The position numbers and the translations under genes were made by a program. A model generated the notes under the pieces. It was given only the letters and a program-made list of their open reading frames with translations, was not told the DNA's origin and searched no databases. A stretch of 64,000 bases of DNA, taken from NCBI RefSeq assembly GCF_022631375.1, contig NZ_JALBGC010000007.1:186001-250000 (forward strand), written 5' to 3'. This DNA is from Hymenobacter cyanobacteriorum. GTDB lineage: Bacteria > Bacteroidota > Bacteroidia > Cytophagales > Hymenobacteraceae. Every line of letters starts with the position of its first letter. Position 1 is the first letter of the stretch. Positions 7,967-17,038 of the stretch are shown here, piece after piece.

Positions 7967-9028
7967 CTACTCGAAACGCAGGTAGGGGCGCATCTTTTCC
8001 ACATCTTCCGGCTTCAGCACGGGCACTTTCTTCAAGTCCTCCAGGCTGCGGAAGGGGCCGTGCTGCTGGCGGTAAGCTACAATGAGCCGGGCTTTGGGCT
8101 TGCCGATATAGGGGTGCAGGTACATCTCATCGAAGGTGGCCGTGTTCACATTCACGCCCTGCGGAGCGAAGCCGGGGGCCACGAAGGTGTATTTCTTCAA
8201 ACTGTCGCGCAGGTCGGGCGCGTCGCGCAGCACAAATACTTCGTCGAGTTGGTCTTCGCGCAGGTAGCCGCCGAGCTGGTTGCGGTACTTCACCACCCAC
8301 TTGGCCCGGCCCGACCCAATGCCGCGAATCTGCATCAGCTGCGTGGTGTCGGCCCGGTTCAGGTCGAAAGGCTGAAGGTTGCGGGGCTTGCGCGGGAATT
8401 TGCCGAGCGCGGCCTCGCCGCTGGCGCTGGCGAAAGGCGGAAACTTGCCATCGGGGCCGGGCCGGTTGCTGGCATACTCGCGCTTGGGTGCCTCGTCGGG
8501 CAGCTGCATAAAGGGCGCTAGGCGTTGGTATACCGAATCCTCCAGCCCATACATCTTCTTCAACTGAGCTTTGGCTTTAAAGCCGCCGGCAGCCTCACCA
8601 TATTTCACGATGCGAGCCGCCACGAAATGCGGGACGCCGCGTGCCTCCCAGCCTTCAGCCGTGAGCGTGTTGGGGTCGAAAGGCGCCAGCCGCACCTGCG
8701 CCACCACGGGGTAGCGCGCGCCGCTGCGCTCAAACTTTTTGAACTCTCTTTTCGGGTAGCGGCTGGCGAAGCCGGTTTCCAGCGTGCGGTGCGCTTTGAG
8801 CTGCGCGGTCATTTCGTTCAGGGCCTTCTGGTCCTCAGCGGGCAGGTAGCTGGGCAGCTCGGGGCGCAGCAGCAGCGGCGCGACGATAAACACCAGCATA
8901 AGCAGCAGCAGGCCCACCGTGCCCCGGGCCTCGGCCCGCGAGTAGCCGAAGGAGCGCCGCAGCCAGTGCAGCGGGTTCAGACGAGCCCAAAGCCGGCGAG
9001 GGCTCGGCGGGGGTGGCAATGCGGCCAT
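7967..9028 (-). CDS. Helix-hairpin-helix protein with membrane anchor (ComEA-like)
   Basis: The protein has about 353 aa. One transmembrane helix (GLLLLMLVFIVAPLLL) follows a basic N-terminus containing FGYSRAEARGT, which recurs in Bacteroidetes proteins of this kind. Three helix-hairpin-helix units follow. One is at FDPNTLTAEGWEARGVP, a second at FDLNRADTTQLMQIRGIGSGRAKWVVKYRNQLGGY, split here only by description, and the last at VNVNTATFDEMYLHPYIGK. Such repeats bind DNA without sequence specificity in ComEA, so a role in DNA uptake or at the envelope is possible but is inference. The start at 9028 (MAALPPPP) is preferred. The frame is open to a TTG at 9121, but the added stretch looks like a second membrane segment without family support. 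Confidence 0.8.
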   Translation of the reverse strand: MAALPPPPSPRRLWARLNPLHWLRRSFGYSRAEARGTVGLLLLMLVFIVAPLLLRPELPSYLPAEDQKALNEMTAQLKAHRTLETGFASRYPKREFKKFERSGARYPVVAQVRLAPFDPNTLTAEGWEARGVPHFVAARIVKYGEAAGGFKAKAQLKKMYGLEDSVYQRLAPFMQLPDEAPKREYASNRPGPDGKFPPFASASGEAALGKFPRKPRNLQPFDLNRADTTQLMQIRGIGSGRAKWVVKYRNQLGGYLREDQLDEVFVLRDAPDLRDSLKKYTFVAPGFAPQGVNVNTATFDEMYLHPYIGKPKARLIVAYRQQHGPFRSLEDLKKVPVLKPEDVEKMRPYLRFE

Positions 9029-9151
9029 GACGACGCGGTAGAGCCGGCCGAAGCCGACGATGAGGCAGGTGGAAAAGCAAGCGGCGGAAACCAGCCGAAC
9101 CAGTTTCCGCCGCTGCGGCAAGTTTACAGAAAATCAGCGAAACAGCAAGGC

Positions 9152-9227
9152 AGTTAAGAGTTAAAAGTGAGGAGTTAAGAGTTGAAATTGCCGGTAACTC
9201 TTAACTCCTCACTTTTAACTCTTAACT
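9152..9227 (-). repeat. Inverted repeat family B, copy 1 (perfect 32-bp arms)
   Basis: Arms 9152-9183 and 9196-9227 are exact reverse complements made of GAGTTAA-like units around a 12-base spacer. The element begins 5 bp after the stop of the alpha/beta hydrolase on the minus strand. There is no T-run after the stem, so it is not a classical intrinsic terminator. Confidence 0.85.
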
Positions 9228-9232
9228 CAATG

Positions 9233-10723
9233 TCAACTGCTGGCGCGGGCGGTGCTGGGCGTGCGGCTGGGCCGTACCGATTTGGACGGGGCCGGGCGCT
9301 TCACCGTTACGGGCACGGGGCCGCCGGGCAGGCGGGTTTCGGTGGCCACCCAGCCGTAGATGAGCTTCAGGGCCTCGGGCGAAAATACTGGCTGCTGCAC
9401 GCCGTTTATCATGGGCCACTGGGCCGGGGCGGGCTGGAACAGGTGGTTTACCCCGTCGAGCTTGTAGGAAACGGCCGTGCGGTTGGCCTTGCGCAGGGCA
9501 CGGTACAGCGGCGTCATGTTGCGCCGAGCGGACACTTGCAGGTCGGAAGTACCATTGAGCAGCAACACCGAGCATTGCACTTTGCCGAGCTGGGCCAACG
9601 GGTCGAAATCGAAGAAGTAGCGTGACCAGGGCGTGGTGAGCTGCACGGCGCGGGCGCGGGCCATGCCGGCATCGATGCCCGCGTTGGTGTTGCTGAGCAG
9701 GGTGGCCACTTTCAGGCGGGCCTTGGCGTTGTCGGGCGTTTGGCGGATGATGGCCACCGTGCGCTGGTACACGTCCTGGGCGGCTTTCACCTGGGCAGGG
9801 TCGGCCCCAATCAGGCGCATGATTTCGCCCTGCTGGCGCAGCAGCACGTCGTAGCCGGGCTGGCCGTAGCCGCCCAGCGACACAGCAAACGCCGGCGCGT
9901 GGCTGGGCGTGGCCGCCGCCAGCAGGGCCACGTTGCCGCCTTCGCCGTGGCCAATGAGGCCCACACGGTAGGCCGATACCAGCGGCTGGGTGCGCAGGCA
10001 GGTCATGGCCGCCTGGGCGTCGCTCACGAGGTCGGCGGTGGTGGCGTTGGCGTAGGTACCGCCCGATTTGCCCACACCGCGGTCGTCGAAGCGCAGCACG
10101 GCCACGCCGTGGCGGGTGAGGTAGTCGGCCAGTTGGCCGAACATGCGGTAGCCGTTCACGTCCACGTCGCGGCCCTGCGGGCCGGAGTCGGAGAGGAGCA
10201 CGGCGGCGGCAAACGGGCCTTCGCCGGCCGGTACCGTGACGGTGCCCGCCAACTTCTGCCGGGTGACGGGGTTGGTGAAGGTCACGTCATTCACGCGATA
10301 GGGCGGCGCGGCCTTGAACTTGGTGGCTGCCACGGCCGAGGCAATGGCGCGCTTCAAGGTCATCGGGGCCGTCACGCCGGGCTGCTTCCAGGTGCCCTGG
10401 AAAGTCGCGCCGTTGTCGAGCACCTTGCCTTCGAAGCTGCTGCCCGCCTGCTCGATGCGCAGGGTCAGGTTGTCGCCCTTCAGTTCCACCTCGACGGGCA
10501 TGCGGCTGATGCGCTGCTGCGGAGCGTCGAGGGCCGCGTAATAGGTGCCGTTGGTGAGCGGCACAATGGTGATGACGAGGGTGATTTCGCCGCCCAGCAT
10601 CTTCAGTGGACCACGCCACTGGCCGTTGAGGGGCGCAGCAGCGGGCGGGTCGGTAGCCGCAAAAGCGGCGGTAGGTAGCAGGTAGCTTAGTAGCAGGAGC
10701 GCGCCAAGTATAAATCGAATCAT
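9233..10723 (-). CDS. Exported alpha/beta hydrolase lacking the nucleophile Ser
   Basis: This 496-aa exported protein has a signal peptide (LGALLLLSYLLPTAAFA), a beta-rich N-terminal domain at about 30-130 and an alpha/beta hydrolase (serine aminopeptidase-like) domain from about 145. The nucleophile elbow expected as GxSxG reads GLIGHGEGG at 255-263, so residue 260 is Gly (GGC, 9944-9946). The neighbour upstream has GLIGHSEGG in the same place. The other landmarks are kept: the oxyanion-side LLSDSGPQGRD, FDDRGVGKSGG, the acid in NGTSDLQV and the His in DGVNHLFQ. It is therefore predicted to be catalytically inactive by the normal mechanism, or to bind ligand only. The Pro/Ser/Arg-rich C-terminal tail is unusual. 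Confidence 0.88.
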   Translation of the reverse strand: MIRFILGALLLLSYLLPTAAFAATDPPAAAPLNGQWRGPLKMLGGEITLVITIVPLTNGTYYAALDAPQQRISRMPVEVELKGDNLTLRIEQAGSSFEGKVLDNGATFQGTWKQPGVTAPMTLKRAIASAVAATKFKAAPPYRVNDVTFTNPVTRQKLAGTVTVPAGEGPFAAAVLLSDSGPQGRDVDVNGYRMFGQLADYLTRHGVAVLRFDDRGVGKSGGTYANATTADLVSDAQAAMTCLRTQPLVSAYRVGLIGHGEGGNVALLAAATPSHAPAFAVSLGGYGQPGYDVLLRQQGEIMRLIGADPAQVKAAQDVYQRTVAIIRQTPDNAKARLKVATLLSNTNAGIDAGMARARAVQLTTPWSRYFFDFDPLAQLGKVQCSVLLLNGTSDLQVSARRNMTPLYRALRKANRTAVSYKLDGVNHLFQPAPAQWPMINGVQQPVFSPEALKLIYGWVATETRLPGGPVPVTVKRPAPSKSVRPSRTPSTARASS

Positions 10724-10892
10724 GGAATCAGCCTGTTTTCAATTTGAGTAGAATGTTGTGGGGAGGCTTTGGGACGTGAAAAATACAACAAAGGTTTCTA
10801 ATGCCCAATTTCAACTTCCGCAATTATCGAGCCGACGCCCGTTCAAATAAGCCAGCTGATTCCAAAAGCCGATTTCGACGCAGAAGGAAAAA

Positions 10893-12284
10893 TTAACGCG
10901 GCGTGTGCTTGGTTATCCAGTCGCCGATGACTTGCAGCGCGGCCGGCGCAAACGTCTCTTCGATGGTACCGTATTCGGCGATGCCGCCGGTGGGCGCGGT
11001 TTGAAACAGGTGGTTCAGGCCGGGCAATTCCCTCACGGTCACGTCGCGGTTGTTGGCGGCTTTGAGGCCGGTGGTAGTGGCGGCCAGGTTGGCGGCGGCG
11101 GGCACCTGCACGTCTTTGCTGCCGCCCAGGGCCAGCACCGGACAGTGCACTTTGGGCAGGGTGAGGGCAGGACGGTCGGCCAGTAGGTGGCGGTAGGCCG
11201 GCGAAATGGCCATTTGCAGCTTTGGCTCGAATTGGGCGGCCGCGGTCGGGTTGTCGGTCAGGTGGTAGAAGGCGAGGAGCTTGGTGCGGGCCTCGGCATC
11301 GTTGGGCGTCTGCTGGATGAGCTGCGTCATGGCGCGCTGCTGCTTTTCAATGGCGGCCAGTTGCGCGATATCTGTGGTTTGCAGGCGGGCCAGGGCCAGC
11401 GACTGCTGCACAATCAGCTCATCGCCGGCAATGGCGGGGCTGGCTAGCAGCACCAGAAAATTGGGGCCGCCCGGCTGCCCGGCCGCGCCAATGGCCGCCG
11501 TGCCACCTTCGCTGTGCCCAATCAGCCCCACCTGGTTTTTGCGGATGCCGGGCTGGGCGCGCAGCCAGGCCAGCGCGGCCTGCGCATCGGTGGTGTAGTC
11601 GGCGCTGGTGGCCGTGGCGACGTTGCCGCCGCTCTGGCCCACGCCGCGGTCGTCGAAGCGCAGCACGGCGATGCCGTGGCGGGTGAGGTAGTCGGCGAGC
11701 ACGGCAAAGGGCTGGTGGCCGAAGAGGGTGGAATTACGGTCTTCGGGCCCCGAGCCGGTGAGCAGCACCACGGCCGGAAACGGGCCCATGTCGGCGGGCA
11801 CGGTGTAGGTGCCGGCCAGGCTGATACCGGCTTTCTCGTTGCGAAACGTCACGTCGGCTGACTGGTAAGGGAAGGGTGCGTGCGGCTGTTGGGGCCGCTT
11901 GGGGCCGGTGGCCTCACCCGCTCCAGCCCGCGTGAGGGTGAGCGGAAATGCCCGCAGCCCCTGCTGCCACTCGCCATTAAGCTGGCGGCCATCGGCCGAG
12001 CGGCGACCGGCAAACCGCGCCGCGATGGGCTTGCTTAGGCGCAGGTACACGCTGTCGCCGGGCGCCTGGAAGTCGACCACCAGGCCGGCCACGTTTTGCT
12101 CCACAATGTCGAGTTTGGCGGTGCGCGGCCCGCCGGTAGGGTCCTGGAGGTGAAAGGTGAGCTCCAGAGTGGCTACTTCGCCGCTCCAGTCGCCGCTGAG
12201 GCTGGGGCGCGGGGCCGTCTGGGCGTGGGCGGCGGAGAAGGGGAGGAGGGCGGCGAGGAGGAGCAGGTGGGGAGAAGTGGGCAT
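10893..12284 (-). CDS. Exported alpha/beta hydrolase (serine aminopeptidase-like)
   Basis: This 463-aa periplasmic or secreted hydrolase has a signal peptide (LLLLAALLPFSAAHA). An N-terminal beta domain of about 110 residues (SLSGDWSGEVATLELTFHL) is followed by the hydrolase domain. The catalytic Ser is S258 in GLIGHSEGG, the oxyanion loop is LLTGSGPEDRN, the Asp lies in GGSKDVQV and the His in PGLNHLFQ. Substrates for this family are esters or peptides; which one is used here is unknown. It lies upstream of, and on the same strand as, a paralogue with the same domain order (169 bp apart), which points to a local tandem duplication. The paralogue has lost its serine; this copy is intact. Confidence 0.9.
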   Translation of the reverse strand: MPTSPHLLLLAALLPFSAAHAQTAPRPSLSGDWSGEVATLELTFHLQDPTGGPRTAKLDIVEQNVAGLVVDFQAPGDSVYLRLSKPIAARFAGRRSADGRQLNGEWQQGLRAFPLTLTRAGAGEATGPKRPQQPHAPFPYQSADVTFRNEKAGISLAGTYTVPADMGPFPAVVLLTGSGPEDRNSTLFGHQPFAVLADYLTRHGIAVLRFDDRGVGQSGGNVATATSADYTTDAQAALAWLRAQPGIRKNQVGLIGHSEGGTAAIGAAGQPGGPNFLVLLASPAIAGDELIVQQSLALARLQTTDIAQLAAIEKQQRAMTQLIQQTPNDAEARTKLLAFYHLTDNPTAAAQFEPKLQMAISPAYRHLLADRPALTLPKVHCPVLALGGSKDVQVPAAANLAATTTGLKAANNRDVTVRELPGLNHLFQTAPTGGIAEYGTIEETFAPAALQVIGDWITKHTPR

Positions 12285-12343
12285 GTGGGGGGCGGATACA
12301 GCTAGGCGAAGCTACTGCACGAGTTGGCTTTGCCGTTGTGCCC

Positions 12344-12464
12344 ATGATAACGATGTAGAGACGCAACACCTCGCGTCTCGGCATTGAACGAAATCGTTCG
12401 ACAATGCCTGGGCATTCCGTTCAACGAAGAGACGCGAAGTGTCGCGTCTCTACATCGTTATCAT
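12344..12464. repeat. Inverted repeat family D between divergent genes
   Basis: Arms of about 47 bases (12344-12390 and 12418-12464) match with a handful of mismatches. Each arm contains its own smaller palindrome around GAGACGCG / CGCGTCTC. The GTAGAGACGCG...CGCGTCTCTAC core is of a kind that recurs in many bacterial genomes as a small REP/MITE-like element. It is the only long inverted repeat in this window that lies between two gene starts and not at a stop codon. Confidence 0.75.
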
Positions 12465-12518
12465 AAACCCCGCCGATGCTGCTGGGGCAACAAGTGCCAG
12501 CGCCTAACTTTAGCAGCT

Positions 12519-13127
12519 ATGAAAAGAACCGTAATGCTCCTGCTGACCTGCCTGCTGCTGGCGTTGCGCACCGTGGCCCAAGCGCCGGTGAAGACCGCGC
12601 CGGATGATTTGGTGGTGACGGCCGAGATTGTGGGGTATGAATTCGTGGCGGCAATGAGTTCCAAAGGCAAACCTATTCAAGCTGGCAAACCGGTCTTGTC
12701 ACTTAGTGCTAGAATGGCAATTCGTAATAACACTAGCCATCAAAGAGAAATTGTTGTCATGCGCTGTAGTTGGCATTGGGCATGGGCTTCAAAAGGAGCT
12801 TATTCAATTTGTGGGCCTAGCGGTTGTGACGGAAATTCTCCAGAACCTATAATTATCCCAGCAGGTCAGACTGTCGAATTTTATGATAAATTATGTGCGC
12901 AGAGCCCAACTGGCTATGCATCAGATAGTGTTAAAACATTTCAGCTAGGATTTATCGATATTATAGACAAAGACTACAAAGCATTTATTTTCAATCAACA
13001 GCTTTCGCGCGAGCCAGCGATTTACTGGAGTAATGTGTTGCAGGATGATGCCCGTCCTATTGCTACCGAGGAGGTGAAGCGAAAAGTGAATAGGCGTCAA
13101 TACGGGTTGTTGGGTAAGGAGGAATAA
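12519..13127 (+). CDS. Exported protein of unknown function, AT-rich
   Basis: This protein of about 202 aa has a clear signal peptide (MLLLTCLLLALRTVAQ) and no family I recognise. The mature part looks all-beta, with a Cys-containing loop (RCSWHW, SICGPSGC, KLCAQ), giving an even number of candidate disulphide cysteines as expected outside the cytoplasm. The start at 12519 (MKRTVMLLL) is chosen because the signal peptide follows directly; the frame upstream runs through the family D repeat. By hand count GC is about 42 % over 12661-13020, far below its neighbours, while the signal-peptide end and the last codons are GC-rich. That pattern suggests acquired sequence joined to a resident 5' end. 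It is 87 bp before uvrA. Confidence 0.7.
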   Translation: MKRTVMLLLTCLLLALRTVAQAPVKTAPDDLVVTAEIVGYEFVAAMSSKGKPIQAGKPVLSLSARMAIRNNTSHQREIVVMRCSWHWAWASKGAYSICGPSGCDGNSPEPIIIPAGQTVEFYDKLCAQSPTGYASDSVKTFQLGFIDIIDKDYKAFIFNQQLSREPAIYWSNVLQDDARPIATEEVKRKVNRRQYGLLGKEE

Positions 13128-13146
13128 TGCACCCCCGCCCCGCCCG

Positions 13147-13154
13147 TACCTTCG
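13147..13154 (+). promoter_or_regulatory. Possible -7 element for uvrA
   Basis: TACCTTCG is one base away from the Bacteroidetes -7 consensus TAnnTTTG and lies about 60 bp before the uvrA start. I see no convincing TTTG at the expected -33 spacing, so support is weak. Confidence 0.25.
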
Positions 13155-13214
13155 TAGCCCCGCCACAGCCGCCCCGCCGAAACCTTCCGGCCCGGTTTCG
13201 CTGTTAGTTCGTTT

Positions 13215-16067
13215 ATGCCCAAAAAAGACGCTTTGCAAGTTTCGGCCCCCGCCGACAACGCCATTGATAACCTCGACCCGCGCGAATTTATCCTCATCAA
13301 AAACGCCCGGGTTCACAACCTCAAAAACCTCAGCGTGGCCCTGCCGCGCAACCAGTTCATCGTCGTCACGGGCCTCTCGGGCTCGGGCAAATCCAGCCTC
13401 GCCTTCGATACCTTGTATGCGGAAGGCCAGCGCATGTACGTGGAAAGCCTGAGCAGCTACGCCCGCCAGTTTCTGGGCCGCATGGACAAGCCCGACGTGG
13501 ACTACATCCGGGGCATTTCGCCGGCCATTGCCATCGAGCAGAAGGTCAGCATCAAGAACAACCGCTCGACGGTGGGCACCAGCACCGAGATTTACGACTA
13601 CCTCAAGCTGCTGTTTGCGCGGGTGGGCAAAACATTTTCGCCGGTGAGCGGCGAGCAGGTGCGCAAGGATAATGTGGCCGACGTGGTCGATTTCCTGGCC
13701 GCGCAGCCCGACGGCACCCGGGCCATGATTCTGGCCCCGCTGCACCGGCCCGACAAGTCGCGGCCCATGAGCAAGGAGCTGGATTTGCTGCTGCAAAAAG
13801 GCTACAGCCGCGTGGTGGTGAACGGCGAAACCGCCCAGATTGAGGACCTGATTGCCGAAGGCCAGCCCGAGGTGAAGGGCGACGTCTACATCATGATTGA
13901 CCGCGCCGTGCTCCGGCCCGATGACGAGGACCTGCTCTTCCGCCTGTCCGACTCGGTGCAAACCGCGTTTTTCGAAGGCCACGGCACTTGCCTGGTGCAG
14001 ATGTCCGGCGCCGACCGCGAGCCCGAAACCCGCACCTTCTCCGACAAATTCGAACTCGACGGCATTACGTTCGAGGAGCCCAGCGTCAATTTCTTCTCCT
14101 TCAATAACCCCTACGGCGCGTGCCAGACCTGCGAGGGTTTCGGCTCGGTGCTGGGGATTGACGAGGATTTGGTGATACCGGACAAGAGCCTGACGGTGTA
14201 CGAAGGCGCGATTGCGCCTTGGCGCACCGAGAAGCAGGGCGAGTGGCTGAAGCCGCTGCTGAAAAACGGTATCCGCTTCGATTTCCCCATTCACCGGCCA
14301 TACAACGAGCTCAGCCAGGCCGAGCAGCGTCTGCTCTGGACCGGCAACAAGTTCTTCCAGGGCCTCGATTCTTACTTCAAGTGGGTGAGCGAGCAGACCC
14401 ACAAAATCCAGTACCGCGTGCTGCAAAGCCGCTACCGGGGCCGCACCACCTGCCCCGACTGCCGCGGCACCCGCCTGCGCAAAGATGCCCAGTACGTGCG
14501 CATCGATGAGAAGAATATTGCCGACATTGTGCTACTGCCCATTTCGGAGGCGCTGAAATTCTTCGAGAACATGCGCCTGAGCGAGCACGACGCCAAAGTG
14601 GCCGAGCGCCTCGTAACGGAAATTACCAACCGCCTCGGCTACCTCAACCGCGTGGGCTTGGGCTACCTGACTTTGAACCGTTTGAGCAACACGCTGAGCG
14701 GCGGCGAGAGCCAGCGCATTTCGCTCGCCACCTCGCTGGGCTCGGCGCTGGTGGGCTCGATGTACGTGCTCGATGAGCCCAGCATCGGCCTGCACCCGAA
14801 GGATGCCGAGCAACTCATCGGTGTGCTGCGCTCCCTGCAGCAGCTTGGCAATACCGTGGTGGTGGTGGAGCACGAGGAGAAGATGATGGAGGCCGCCGAC
14901 CAGATTATCGACATCGGCCCCGAAGCCGGCAGCGGCGGCGGCAACCTGATGTTTCAGGGCACCATGGACGCGTTGTTGCAGGACACGACCACCTACACCG
15001 GTCAGTACCTGAGCGGCCGCATGGAAGTGCCTGTGCCCAAGGTCCGCCGCCCCTGGCGCAATGCCTTGGAGCTGACCGGTGCCCGCGAAAACAACCTGAA
15101 AAACGTGAGCGTGAAGCTGCCGCTGGGCGTGATGACCGTGGTAACGGGCGTGTCGGGCTCGGGCAAGTCCACGCTCATCAAGCGTATTCTGGCGCCGGCC
15201 CTGATGAAGATGCTGGGCGGCGGTGCGGGCGAAAGCACCGGCAAGTTCGACCGCCTCACCGGCGTGAACGGGCAGGTGTCGCACGTTGAGTTTGTGGACC
15301 AGAACCCGATTGGCAAGTCGTCGCGCTCGAATCCGGTGACGTACGTGAAGGCCTACGACGCCATCCGGACGCTTTTTTCGGAGCAGCCGCTGGCCAAGGC
15401 GCGCGGGCTGAAGCCGTCGCACTTCAGCTTCAACGTGGACGGTGGGCGCTGCGAAGTGTGCCAGGGCGAAGGCCAGGTAAAAATCGAGATGCAGTTCATG
15501 GCCGACATCTACCTCACCTGTGAGGGTTGCGGCGGCCACAAATTCAAGCAGGACATTCTGGAAATTAAATACCAGGATAAGAGCATTGATGAGGTGCTGG
15601 AAATGACGGTCTCCGACGCCGTGCAGTTCTTTCAGGCGCAGCCCAAAGTAGCCGAGCGCCTCAAGCCGCTGGAAGACGTGGGCCTGGGCTACATCCGCCT
15701 CGGGCAGTCGGCCAACACGCTGAGTGGCGGCGAGGCCCAGCGCGTGAAGCTGGCCTCGTTCCTCACCAAAGGCGCTACGCTGCAGCAGGATAAGATTCTG
15801 TTCATCTTCGACGAGCCCAGCACCGGCCTGCACTTCCACGACATTGCCAAGCTGCTGGGCGCGCTCAATGCCCTCATCGAGCAGGGCAACTCCGTGCTCA
15901 TCATCGAGCACAACGTCGACATCATCAAGTGCGCCGACTGGATTATTGACCTCGGCCCCGAGGGCGGCCTGAATGGCGGCCACCTGCTGTTCGAAGGCAC
16001 GCCCGAGGACATGGTGAAACTGAAAGAAACCAACCACACGGCGCGTTTCCTGGCCGAAAAGGTGTAA
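13215..16067 (+). CDS. uvrA: UvrABC excinuclease subunit A
   Basis: UvrA is the damage-sensing ATPase of nucleotide excision repair; as a dimer it finds bulky lesions and loads UvrB. At 950 aa it has the usual length and full domain order. Walker A1 is GLSGSGKSS (53-61), followed by AFDTLYAEGQRMYVESLSSY. The first zinc site includes CQTC and CPDC. Signature 1, LSGGESQRISLA, is near 493, with Walker B DEPSIGLHPKD after it. Walker A2 GVSGSGKST is near 645. The zinc finger near 745-772 is CEVCQGEG...CEGCGG, and signature 2 LSGGEAQRVKLA is near 835 with DEPSTGLHFHD. All ATPase motifs are intact. It has no operon partner in view. Confidence 0.98.
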   Translation: MPKKDALQVSAPADNAIDNLDPREFILIKNARVHNLKNLSVALPRNQFIVVTGLSGSGKSSLAFDTLYAEGQRMYVESLSSYARQFLGRMDKPDVDYIRGISPAIAIEQKVSIKNNRSTVGTSTEIYDYLKLLFARVGKTFSPVSGEQVRKDNVADVVDFLAAQPDGTRAMILAPLHRPDKSRPMSKELDLLLQKGYSRVVVNGETAQIEDLIAEGQPEVKGDVYIMIDRAVLRPDDEDLLFRLSDSVQTAFFEGHGTCLVQMSGADREPETRTFSDKFELDGITFEEPSVNFFSFNNPYGACQTCEGFGSVLGIDEDLVIPDKSLTVYEGAIAPWRTEKQGEWLKPLLKNGIRFDFPIHRPYNELSQAEQRLLWTGNKFFQGLDSYFKWVSEQTHKIQYRVLQSRYRGRTTCPDCRGTRLRKDAQYVRIDEKNIADIVLLPISEALKFFENMRLSEHDAKVAERLVTEITNRLGYLNRVGLGYLTLNRLSNTLSGGESQRISLATSLGSALVGSMYVLDEPSIGLHPKDAEQLIGVLRSLQQLGNTVVVVEHEEKMMEAADQIIDIGPEAGSGGGNLMFQGTMDALLQDTTTYTGQYLSGRMEVPVPKVRRPWRNALELTGARENNLKNVSVKLPLGVMTVVTGVSGSGKSTLIKRILAPALMKMLGGGAGESTGKFDRLTGVNGQVSHVEFVDQNPIGKSSRSNPVTYVKAYDAIRTLFSEQPLAKARGLKPSHFSFNVDGGRCEVCQGEGQVKIEMQFMADIYLTCEGCGGHKFKQDILEIKYQDKSIDEVLEMTVSDAVQFFQAQPKVAERLKPLEDVGLGYIRLGQSANTLSGGEAQRVKLASFLTKGATLQQDKILFIFDEPSTGLHFHDIAKLLGALNALIEQGNSVLIIEHNVDIIKCADWIIDLGPEGGLNGGHLLFEGTPEDMVKLKETNHTARFLAEKV

Positions 16068-16162
16068 TGTTGCGGCCCGGTGCCCGCCAACTACGCGGGT
16101 GCTGGGCTCATCATCCAACTTTCAGCTGCTTACGTAGGTGAAAGCACAGCTTTTCTTCCCGC

Positions 16163-17038
16163 ATGCCTCTCGCCGCCACCGCTCCCGACCACTACGCCCC
16201 ACCTCGCCACTCGGCCGCCGGCCGCGCCTGGCGCTGGCTCACGGCTCTGGCCATCGTCGGAGCCATTGCCGTCAATGCTTATTCCGTACTGCGCCCATTT
16301 GCCGGGCAAACGCAGGCCGTGGTGTCGGCCAAATACCCCACGCTGCTCACGCCGGCGGGCACGGCGTTCGGCATCTGGGGGCTGATTTTCCTGACCTTAT
16401 TGATTTACGCGGTTTGGCAGCTGCTGCCGGCCCAGCGCGAGCTGTCGCTGCCCGATGCGCTGGCCAAACCCCTCACGCTGGTGAGCATTGGGCTGGGCGC
16501 GTGGGTGGTTTTGTTTGCGTATGAACTGATTGTGCCCAGCGCGGGCGTCATGTTCCTGCTGCTGGCGGCCACGGCCATGGCCTACGGCCGCACCCGGCGA
16601 CGCATTTTTGCCGATGCCGCGCCGTGGCTGGCCGGCGTACCCATATCGCTGCTGCTGGGCTGGCTTTCGGTGGCTGCCGTCATCAACTTCACCATTGCCA
16701 TTCGCACACTGGGTTGGCAAACGGCCGATGGCGCTTCCGTCACGCTCACGCTGGGGCTGATAGCGGCCGTGGTGGCCCTCGGGCTGCTGATGAGCCGCGT
16801 GTTTCGCGACCTCGTGTTCCCGCTGGTGGTGGCTTGGGCGCTGGTGTGGGTATGGGTGGCGCGCCTGCGCGAAATTCCTGAGCTGGGCTGGGCCGCGCTG
16901 ATTGGCGCAACCGTCGTAGTCATTGGCGGCTTTATCTTCTCGCGCCTGGGCGGCCGCAAAACCGCCTGGCAGTTGCGCGACGAAGCCGCTGCCGCCGCCG
17001 AAGCCGAAATTGCCGCCCGCAACGCCGCCCGCGATTAG
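16163..17038 (+). CDS. TspO/MBR-related tryptophan-rich membrane protein
   Basis: This 291-aa integral membrane protein has about eight to nine hydrophobic segments. The diagnostic stretch is KYPTLLTPAGTAFGIWGLIF, matching the TspO-related family in which TPA..AFxIWG precedes a Trp-rich helix. Further tryptophans sit at helix ends (WVWVARLREIPELGW). TspO proteins bind tetrapyrroles and hydrophobic ligands, whereas this longer Bacteroidetes form (about twice TspO length) has no defined ligand, so function is inference. The C-terminus is a short Ala/Glu-rich tail (AAAAAEAEIAARNAARD). The stop at 17038 touches a 39-bp hairpin that also covers the stop of the convergent gene. Confidence 0.75.
   Translation: MPLAATAPDHYAPPRHSAAGRAWRWLTALAIVGAIAVNAYSVLRPFAGQTQAVVSAKYPTLLTPAGTAFGIWGLIFLTLLIYAVWQLLPAQRELSLPDALAKPLTLVSIGLGAWVVLFAYELIVPSAGVMFLLLAATAMAYGRTRRRIFADAAPWLAGVPISLLLGWLSVAAVINFTIAIRTLGWQTADGASVTLTLGLIAAVVALGLLMSRVFRDLVFPLVVAWALVWVWVARLREIPELGWAALIGATVVVIGGFIFSRLGGRKTAWQLRDEAAAAAEAEIAARNAARD

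Noticed and set aside
12945..16118. Long minus-strand frames opposite uvrA and the orphan gene
   Set aside because: uvrA is unmistakable on the plus strand; the antisense frames are low-complexity shadows of GC-rich codons.
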